A stretch of 12,737 nt of DNA from DASTCC01 sp035711465 (GTDB lineage Bacteria > Acidobacteriota > Vicinamibacteria > Vicinamibacterales > SCN-69-37). Positions 7,481-12,737 of the stretch are shown piece after piece. Location: positions 1 to 12,737 of the forward strand of contig DASTCC010000245.1 in NCBI GenBank assembly GCA_035711465.1, in the 5' to 3' direction. Position 1 is the first letter of the stretch. Every line of letters starts with the position of its first letter. Below the pieces are notes generated by a model, which made no database searches, was not told where the DNA came from, and was given only the letters and a program-made list of their open reading frames with translations. The position numbers and the translations under genes were made by a program.

Positions 7481-7566
7481 GCATGACGGCTGTGCCGGTG
7501 CGAGCGTCTCGCCCTTTGTGTCTGTGCAGAGGCGCCCTCGACGGCCATCGCCGCCTGGAGGGTGTC
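7481..7566 (+). promoter_or_regulatory. Possible expression platform between the aptamer and the first gene
   Basis: GGCGAGAC (7469-7476), part of the aptamer's conserved 3' block, is perfectly complementary to GTCTCGCC (7506-7513). The same downstream bases can instead form a local hairpin GCGAG-CGT-CTCGC (7500-7512), so the two structures exclude each other. Further on, GCCCTC (7534-7539) can pair with GAGGGT (7558-7563, ending in a G-T wobble) around an inner stem CGGC/GCCG (7542-7545 with 7550-7553), covering the ribosome binding site GGAGG (7557-7561). This suggests control of translation start. How the two halves communicate cannot be settled by eye. Confidence 0.45.
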
Positions 7567-7770
7567 ATGACCGCATGGCCGTTCCGCTCATCCGCGATCG
7601 ACGTCGTCACCGCAATCGCATTCCTCGCGCTGGTCCTTGCCCTGCTGTGGGCTGCGATCGAACGCGGCCGGGCTCACCGCTGGTGCCGGCGTCTCTACGA
7701 ATTCACTGAACGGGATCTCCGCCTGCCGAAGTGGTGCGCGGCGGTCGGAACCGTCGCGGGGTGCGCGTGA
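7567..7770 (+). CDS. Small single-span membrane protein coupled to the cation ATPase
   Basis: A 67-residue protein starts at the ATG at 7567, five bases after a strong ribosome binding site GGAGG (7557-7561); an in-frame ATG at 7483 would start inside the riboswitch region and lacks support. Residues about 10-31 form one hydrophobic helix (VVTAIAFLALVLALLW). The following segment is strongly basic (ERGRAHRWCRRLYEF), so the C-terminus is expected in the cytoplasm and the N-terminus outside. There are three cysteines, C40, C57 and C66. I do not recognise a family. Its TGA overlaps the ATPase ATG (TGATG, 7768-7772), implying translational coupling and similar output of both proteins. Being the first gene behind a manganese riboswitch, it may be a subunit, assembly factor or regulator of the pump; this is inference from position and topology. 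Alternatively it could be a leader ORF mainly serving coupling. Confidence 0.7.
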   Translation: MTAWPFRSSAIDVVTAIAFLALVLALLWAAIERGRAHRWCRRLYEFTERDLRLPKWCAAVGTVAGCA

Positions 7771-10484
7771 TGGCCCACCCGACTTCGGCCGTTTCCGAGC
7801 TGCCCGCCGTCGCCGCTCGAGCGATCGACACGCCGGCGGCGCCCTGGCACACGCTCGCGGTCGGCGACGCGCTGTTGCGCCAGCGCTCCAGTGTCTCGGG
7901 CCTCGCCAGCGACGAGGCGGCGACGCGCTTGCAGCAGCACGGCCCGAACGAGCTCGAGGCGGTCCGTCGGGACTCGGCGTGGCACACGCTCGCGGCGCAG
8001 TTCCAGAACGCGCTGATCGTGATCCTCCTCTGCGCCACCGTCATCTCCGGGTTCCTCGGACACGCGCTCGAGGCGGCGGTGATCTGCATCATCGTGCTCT
8101 TCGCGGTGCTGCTCGGATTCCTGCAGGAGTATCGCGCCAGCCGCGCGCTCGACGCGCTGCGGCAGATGGCGTCGCCGAACGCGCACGTCGTCCGCGACGG
8201 ACACGAAGTCACGATTCCGGCGCGAGAGGTCGTGCCGGGAGATGTCCTCGTCCTCCGTGCCGGCGATCGCGTCGCCGCCGACTGCCGCGTCGTTCAAAGC
8301 GTCAGCCTCGCGATCGAAGAGGCCGCGCTCACCGGCGAGTCCGAGCCGGTGCAGAAGATCACGGACGCACTCGGCGATCCGCGGCTGGCGCTGGGCGATC
8401 GCCGCAACATGGCGTACGCCGGAACGCTGATCACGCAGGGACGCGGCCAGGGCCTCGCGGTCGCGACCGGCATGTCCACGGAGTTCGGGCACATCGCCCG
8501 GATGGTCGAGACCGTCGTCGTGGCGCGGACGCCGCTGCAGGACAACCTCGATCGGCTGGGAGGGACGCTCGGCAAGGCGGCGCTCGCCGTCGTCGCGCTG
8601 GTCGTCGCCATCGGGCTCTTCCGCGGTCAGCCGGTCGTCGAGATGTTCATGTTCGGCATCGCGCTGGCCGTCGCCGTCGTGCCCGAGGCGCTGCCAGCCG
8701 TCGTCACCATCTCGCTGGCGATCGGCGTGCGCCGGATGGTCAAGCGGCACGCCCTCGTCCGCCGCCTGCCGATCGTCGAGACACTCGGCAGCACGTCGGT
8801 GATCTGCTCGGACAAGACCGGCACGCTGACCAAGAACGAGATGACGGTCCGTCAGCTGTTCGTGGACGGCGCGATCGTCGACGTCACCGGCGCCGGCTAC
8901 GACACCTCCGGGGAATTCGTCGCCGACGGCCACACCGTCACGCCGTCGGCGAACGTGCGGGCCCTGCTCGCCGCCGCGCTGCTCTCCTCCGATGCCAGGC
9001 TGGTGACCGTCGACGGCCGGCCCGCGATCGAGGGCGACCCGACCGAGGGCGCGCTCGTCGTCGCGGCCGTGAAAGCCGGGCTCCACTCCGACGAGCTGAA
9101 CCGCCGCGAGCCCCGCATCAACGAGATCCCGTTCACCTCCGAGCGGCGGCGTATGACGACGCTGCACGAGACCGGCGCGGGGACGGTCGCGTACTCGAAA
9201 GGCGCGGCTGAAGAGATCGTCGCCAGCTGCGCGTCGCAGCGCATCGGCGATCGCGCGGTGCCGCTCGACGACGAGACGCGCGATCGAGTGCTTGCGGTCG
9301 AACGGCAAATGGCGTCCTCCGGGCTGCGCGTGCTGGCCGTCGCGGTCAAGACGCCGGTGACGCCCGACACGGCGGAACACGGGATGACGCTGCTCGGCCT
9401 CATCGCGATGATGGATCCACCGCGGCGCGAGGCGCTGGACGCGGTGCGAACCTGTCGCGCCGCCGGCATCCGCGCGGTCATGATCACCGGCGACCATCCG
9501 CTCACGGCGATGGCTGTCGCGCGCGAGCTGCAGCTGGCCAGCGATCGGCCGGCGGTAACGGGCCGCGAGCTCGAGCACAAGAGCGACGCCGATCTCGATC
9601 GCGAGGTGACGGACATCGCCGTCTACGCCCGCGTCTCCCCCGCCGACAAGCTGCGCATCGTCCGTGCCTGGCAGAAGCGCGGCGCGGTGTGCGCGATGAC
9701 CGGCGACGGCGTCAACGACGCTCCGGCGCTGAAGCAGGCCGACATCGGCATCGCCATGGGCATTACCGGGACGGACGTCAGCAAGGAAGCCGCCGGCATG
9801 ACGCTTCTCGACGACAACTTCGCGACCATCGTCGCCGCCGTCGAGGAAGGCCGGATCGTCTTCGGGAACATCAAGAAGTATCTGATGTACCTGCTGTCGT
9901 GTAACGTCGGCGAGATCGTGCTGCTCGCCGGATCGGTCATTGCCGGGCTGCCGATGCCGCTCACCGCGGTGCAGATCCTCTACGTCAACCTCGCGACCGA
10001 CGGCCTGCCGGCGCTCGCGCTGTCGGTCGATCCGCCCGAGCGCGACATCATGCAGCAGCCGCCGCGCGATCGCCGCGCCGGCATCTTCACGGCGCCGGTG
10101 ACTGCGATGCTGCTCACCGCGGGACTCTGGTCAGCAGCGGTCAACATCTATCTCTTCACCTCGCAGCTCCGCGCCGGACGTCCGGTCGAAGAGGCCATGG
10201 CGATGACGTTCGTAGCCCTGGTCCTGATCCAGTTCTTCAACGCCTACTGCTGCCGGTCGGATCACGCCTCAGTCCTCGACCGGCCCTTCGCGAACCGCTG
10301 GCTCAACCTCGCGGTCGTCTGGGAGCTCGCGCTGCTGGTCGCCATCGCCTACATCCCGTTCTTCCAGCGGGCCTTCGGCACGTTCGCGCTGACGACGACG
10401 GACTGGCTGTTGACGGTGGGGCTGGCGTTCTCGATCGTGCCGGTGCTGGAAGTGGTGAAGGCGATGACGCGACGGAGGCAGTAG
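7770..10484 (+). CDS. P2-type cation-transporting ATPase, probable Mn2+ (or Mn2+/Ca2+) exporter
   Basis: The protein has 904 residues, normal for the P2A/SERCA-like group. In order: cation-ATPase N-terminal segment (about 25-75), M1-M2 (about 80-123), actuator domain with TGES (T188-S191), M3-M4 with PEALP (E306), phosphorylation site DKTGT (D348), nucleotide-binding domain (KGAAEE near 480), hinge TGDGVND (D646, D650), and M5-M10. Cation-site residues match SERCA: E306 in M4, N712 and E715 in M5 (NVGE), N740, T743 and D744 in M6 (NLATDGLPA). All catalytic motifs are intact. The start at 7770 is chosen because its ATG overlaps the stop of the small upstream gene; a GTG at 7731 is also in frame. 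Sequence alone would say Ca2+-type pump. The manganese riboswitch upstream points to Mn2+ export from the cytoplasm, as for YoaB-like ATPases under the same riboswitch class. Confidence 0.92.
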   Translation: MAHPTSAVSELPAVAARAIDTPAAPWHTLAVGDALLRQRSSVSGLASDEAATRLQQHGPNELEAVRRDSAWHTLAAQFQNALIVILLCATVISGFLGHALEAAVICIIVLFAVLLGFLQEYRASRALDALRQMASPNAHVVRDGHEVTIPAREVVPGDVLVLRAGDRVAADCRVVQSVSLAIEEAALTGESEPVQKITDALGDPRLALGDRRNMAYAGTLITQGRGQGLAVATGMSTEFGHIARMVETVVVARTPLQDNLDRLGGTLGKAALAVVALVVAIGLFRGQPVVEMFMFGIALAVAVVPEALPAVVTISLAIGVRRMVKRHALVRRLPIVETLGSTSVICSDKTGTLTKNEMTVRQLFVDGAIVDVTGAGYDTSGEFVADGHTVTPSANVRALLAAALLSSDARLVTVDGRPAIEGDPTEGALVVAAVKAGLHSDELNRREPRINEIPFTSERRRMTTLHETGAGTVAYSKGAAEEIVASCASQRIGDRAVPLDDETRDRVLAVERQMASSGLRVLAVAVKTPVTPDTAEHGMTLLGLIAMMDPPRREALDAVRTCRAAGIRAVMITGDHPLTAMAVARELQLASDRPAVTGRELEHKSDADLDREVTDIAVYARVSPADKLRIVRAWQKRGAVCAMTGDGVNDAPALKQADIGIAMGITGTDVSKEAAGMTLLDDNFATIVAAVEEGRIVFGNIKKYLMYLLSCNVGEIVLLAGSVIAGLPMPLTAVQILYVNLATDGLPALALSVDPPERDIMQQPPRDRRAGIFTAPVTAMLLTAGLWSAAVNIYLFTSQLRAGRPVEEAMAMTFVALVLIQFFNAYCCRSDHASVLDRPFANRWLNLAVVWELALLVAIAYIPFFQRAFGTFALTTTDWLLTVGLAFSIVPVLEVVKAMTRRRQ

Positions 10485-10532
10485 GCGAAGTCCTGGCTCG
10501 ACTCCGGGCTCGGATCGACGATGGAGCCGCGA

Positions 10533-10543
10533 CTTGAGTCAAG
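10533..10543. repeat. Short inverted repeat before the five-helix membrane protein gene
   Basis: CTTGA-G-TCAAG is an 11-base perfect inverted repeat lying 27 bases before the ATG at 10571, within the 86-base gap after the ATPase. It could be a regulator half-site pair, but a repeat this short arises easily by chance. No terminator-like hairpin with a T-run is seen in this gap. Confidence 0.2.
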
Positions 10544-10570
10544 CGCGCCCGCCGTGTTCCTATCTGTCGC

Positions 10571-11389
10571 ATGTCGACCGCTCCCGTTGCCGGCCCAGGG
10601 GCCAGATTCGCGAGCACCCGCCGCGCCGATGCGTGGTGGACGACGCCGATGTGGACCGCGATCGGCCTCGTGCTCTTCTTCGGCTATCTGACGTATCGCG
10701 CGTTCGACGCGACCTACGTGTATTACGCGCCGTACATCAGCCCGACGGTGGCGCCGCCGGTGTTCACGCCGGCGTCGGGCTATCCGGGCGCGGTGCCGGT
10801 CGAGCACTCGTGGTTCGGCGCGTTTCCGGCGTGGTGGCCGTCGTTCCTGCCGCAGTCGCCGGCGTTCTTCCTGCCCGGCCTGGCGATCGCGTTTCGCTTC
10901 ACTTGCTATTACTACCGCGGCGCCTACTACAAAGCCTTCGGCATGACGCCGCCGTCGTGCGCCGTTCGCGGCGTCAGCAGGGGCTACAAGGGCGAGCGGA
11001 CGATTCTGATCTTTCAGAACCTCCACCGCTACACGCTCTACGGCGCGCTGTTGCTGCTGATCTTTCTCTGGTGGGAAGGACTGGCGGCGTTCTTCCTCAA
11101 CGGCCGCTTCGGCGTCGGCGTCGGCACGATCGTGATGATCGTGAACGCCGCGCTGCTCACCGGCTACACCTTCGGCTGCCATTCGTGGCGGCATCTGATC
11201 GGCGGCCGGTCCGACTGTTTCACCTGCGACGGCAAACCGACGGCCCGCTACGGCATCTGGAAACGATCGACCTGGCTGAACGAGCGGCACATGGCGTTCG
11301 CGTGGCTCAGTCTCGTCTGGGTCGCGTTCACCGACTTCTACATCTATCTCGTCTCGAGCGGCAGGATTCGCGATCTGAACACGTGGTGA
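10571..11389 (+). CDS. Membrane-anchor subunit-like protein of Sdh1-type succinate dehydrogenase (five helices)
   Basis: The protein has 272 residues and five probable membrane helices (about 27-46, 97-116, 154-176, 184-202, 240-262). The pattern FRFTCYYYRGAYYKAF, then IFQNLHRYTLYGALL, then GCHSWRHLIGG and a DCFTC segment resembles the large membrane subunit of the mycobacterial Sdh1 complex (Rv0249c, 273 residues as I remember it), which holds a membrane-embedded Rieske-type [2Fe-2S] cluster. Candidate ligands here are C203, H204, H208, C216 and C219; H152 is another membrane-edge histidine. Role in the family: anchoring SdhA/SdhB and passing electrons to quinone. No SdhA or SdhB gene lies next to it in the window; the neighbours are the ATPase (86-base gap) and a monooxygenase (31-base gap). 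There is no clear ribosome binding site before the ATG. It could instead serve another quinone-linked dehydrogenase. Confidence 0.65.
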   Translation: MSTAPVAGPGARFASTRRADAWWTTPMWTAIGLVLFFGYLTYRAFDATYVYYAPYISPTVAPPVFTPASGYPGAVPVEHSWFGAFPAWWPSFLPQSPAFFLPGLAIAFRFTCYYYRGAYYKAFGMTPPSCAVRGVSRGYKGERTILIFQNLHRYTLYGALLLLIFLWWEGLAAFFLNGRFGVGVGTIVMIVNAALLTGYTFGCHSWRHLIGGRSDCFTCDGKPTARYGIWKRSTWLNERHMAFAWLSLVWVAFTDFYIYLVSSGRIRDLNTW

Positions 11390-11420
11390 TCCCCCTGCCC
11401 CGGGGCCCGCGAGGCGCCGC

Positions 11421-12584
11421 CTGACGCGTACCGCGCTCATCGTCGGCGCCGGCATCGGCGGCCTCTCGGCCGGCATCGCGCTGCGGCAGGCGGGCTGGCG
11501 CATCCGCATCTTCGAGCGCGCCACGTCGCCGCGCGAGCTCGGCTTCGGCCTCGGCCTGGCGCCGAACGCGATCGCCGCGCTGCGCGAGCTTGGCGTCGCG
11601 GACGTCATCATCGCCCGCGGCTTCTCGCCGATGGGCGCGATCGGCGAAGTGCGCAAGCCGAATGGCGCGGTCCTCAAGCGGGCCGAGTTTCCCCCGGAGG
11701 AAGCGCTTGGCGGGCGGATGGTCGTCGCGCTCCGGCCGGCCGTGCATGGCGCGCTCCTCGAGGCCGTCGGCGCCGAGTCGATCGTCCTCGAGCGCGAAGC
11801 AACCGGCTTTGCCGCGGCGGGCGACCGCGTCGAGCTCCAGTTCGCCAACGGCGAACGTGTCGAGGGCGACGTGCTGATTGGCGCGGACGGCGCCTACTCG
11901 GCGATCCGGCGCGCACTCCATCCGGACGAGCCGCCACCGCGATCGAGCGGCATCATCGCAGTGCGCGGCGCCGTTCACGGGGCGCAGCGCCATCTGGGCG
12001 ATCTCGCCGGCGTGATCTATCTCGGCCGCGGTATCGAGTCGACGTTCGCGCGCGCCAGCGCGACGGGCATCTATTGGTATCTCTCGCTGGCGCAGTCGCT
12101 GGTGCCCGAGGGCTTGCGCGACGCGGCCGCGCTCGTCGCCCACATGGCGACGCAGTTCGACGCGACCTTTCGCGCGATCACGTCCACGACCGAGGAGCGT
12201 CGCCTCGACGAGCTCGTCGATCGCGATCCGATTCCGTTCTGGGGTCTGGGACGGGTCACGCTGCTCGGCGACGCCGCGCATCCGCTGCTGCCGCACACCG
12301 GCCAGGGCGCGGCGCAGGCGATCGTCGACGCGGTCACGCTCGGCCGCCTGCTCGCCGGCGACGCCGCCATCGAGTCAGCGTTGCGATCGTACGAACAGCA
12401 GCGCCGCGCGAGGACGACGGCGCTGCTGCGTCAGGGACGCCGGACGGCGGCGCTGATGAGCCTGACCAACCCGATCGGCTGTGCGATCCGCGACGGTCTG
12501 GTGCGGATCGCGCCGATGACATCGCTGGTGAAGATTCTGGCGACGATCAACCGGCGCGCGGGCACCGACGTGAGGCGCGGGTAG
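11421..12584 (+). CDS. FAD-dependent monooxygenase (aromatic hydroxylase / UbiH-like group), CTG start
   Basis: From a CTG at 11421 the protein has 387 residues, typical of the family. The N-terminus reads as a complete dinucleotide-binding fold: VGAGIGG (G9, G11, G14) followed by the acidic end of the second strand (IRIFERA). The second FAD/NADPH motif is IGADGAYSAIR (D156-G157), and the third is LLGDAAHPLLPHTGQGAAQA (D284). The substrate domain between them gives no specificity; salicylate-hydroxylase-like or tetracycline-modifying-like monooxygenases share this form. In frame, an upstream TGA (11376-11378) is followed by no ATG, GTG or TTG before the Rossmann motif; the first in-frame ATG is at 11631 and would delete the FAD-binding site. 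GAGG (11411-11414) lies six bases before the CTG, a well-spaced ribosome binding site. It follows the SdhC-like gene by 31 bases and may be co-transcribed. Confidence 0.88.
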   Translation: MTRTALIVGAGIGGLSAGIALRQAGWRIRIFERATSPRELGFGLGLAPNAIAALRELGVADVIIARGFSPMGAIGEVRKPNGAVLKRAEFPPEEALGGRMVVALRPAVHGALLEAVGAESIVLEREATGFAAAGDRVELQFANGERVEGDVLIGADGAYSAIRRALHPDEPPPRSSGIIAVRGAVHGAQRHLGDLAGVIYLGRGIESTFARASATGIYWYLSLAQSLVPEGLRDAAALVAHMATQFDATFRAITSTTEERRLDELVDRDPIPFWGLGRVTLLGDAAHPLLPHTGQGAAQAIVDAVTLGRLLAGDAAIESALRSYEQQRRARTTALLRQGRRTAALMSLTNPIGCAIRDGLVRIAPMTSLVKILATINRRAGTDVRRG

Positions 12585-12588
12585 GGGT

Positions 12589-12737
12589 CTACTTGCCGGC
12601 CGGCGGCGGCAAGGGCACTGACGCGTGATCAATCAGGTAGACCCATTTGCCGTCGCGCAGAGCCTTCACATCCGTATAACGTCCTTCCATCACCTGCGGG
12701 CCCTGAGGCGTGTTCATCGTCATCTTCCAGGTGCCCC
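12589..12737 (-). CDS. C-terminal end of a SnoaL/DUF4440-like (NTF2-fold) protein, partial
   Basis: On the minus strand, 48 codons run from the right edge to a TAG (complement of 12589-12591). The readable end includes GRYTDVKALRDGKWVYLIDHAS and a Pro-rich finish (VPLPPPAGK). The pattern of a hydrophobic strand, then GRYTDV, then R-D-G-K-W-x-Y and DHAS is typical of the last two strands of DUF4440/SnoaL-like NTF2-fold proteins. The start lies beyond the window. Its stop is four bases from that of the convergent monooxygenase. Function cannot be assigned; the fold is used by both enzymes and ligand-binding proteins. Confidence 0.7.
   Translation of the reverse strand, partial: GTWKMTMNTPQGPQVMEGRYTDVKALRDGKWVYLIDHASVPLPPPAGK

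Noticed and set aside
7500..7525. GCGAG-CGT-CTCGC hairpin as an intrinsic terminator
   Set aside because: The following bases (CCTTTGTGTCTG) are not a continuous T-run and the stem is short. It is kept only as a possible switching element.
7483..7566. Earlier ATG (7483) for the small membrane protein
   Set aside because: It overlaps the end of the aptamer, lacks a ribosome binding site and adds a non-membrane N-terminus; the ATG at 7567 has GGAGG at good spacing.

Overview
The window is a GC-rich bacterial chromosomal segment with densely packed genes and no mobile elements, CRISPR arrays, tRNA or rRNA genes visible. The gene style (Tat-exported hydrolases with proline-rich inserts, GH127 enzyme, PAS hybrid kinase, lipoprotein-like peptidase, proteins ending in Pro-rich tails) suggests a soil-type Acidobacteriota, perhaps of the Vicinamibacteria group. 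That assignment is inference from overall style, not from a marker gene.

Layout: (1) 2-1864, the 3' part of a hybrid histidine kinase (PAS-PAS-HisKA-HATPase-REC), cut by the left edge. (2) 1861-3324 on the minus strand, an exported or lipid-anchored S33-type alpha/beta hydrolase with a TAP-like C-terminus, whose stop codon overlaps that of the kinase. (3) A 107-base divergent promoter region. (4) 3432-5912, a Tat-exported GH127-type beta-L-arabinofuranosidase with an Ig/PKD-like N-terminal domain, followed on the same strand by (5) 5980-7314, a Tat-exported M20-type carbamoylase/amidohydrolase. (6) 7379-7480, a yybP-ykoY manganese riboswitch recognised from its conserved bases and helices, with a possible expression platform up to 7566. 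(7) 7567-7770, a 67-residue single-span membrane protein whose stop codon overlaps (TGATG) the start of (8) 7770-10484, a P2-type cation ATPase with the SERCA-like M4/M5/M6 cation-site residues. (9) 10571-11389, a five-helix membrane protein resembling the membrane anchor of mycobacterial-type Sdh1 succinate dehydrogenase, with a Cys/His cluster and no SdhA or SdhB beside it here. (10) 11421-12584, a FAD-dependent monooxygenase that appears to begin at a CTG codon. (11) 12589-12737, the minus-strand 3' end of a SnoaL/DUF4440-like protein, cut by the right edge.

The most informative unit is 7379-10484. The riboswitch class is known to sense Mn2+, so the ATPase it precedes is best read as a Mn2+ (possibly Mn2+/Ca2+) export pump. 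The small membrane protein is the first gene of that unit and is coupled to the pump by overlapping stop and start codons, which makes it a good candidate for an undescribed small subunit or regulator of the pump. The two Tat-exported enzymes between 3432 and 7314 look like a scavenging pair acting outside the cytoplasm, on arabinofuranosides and on N-carbamoyl or ureido compounds; a shared pathway is not demonstrated.
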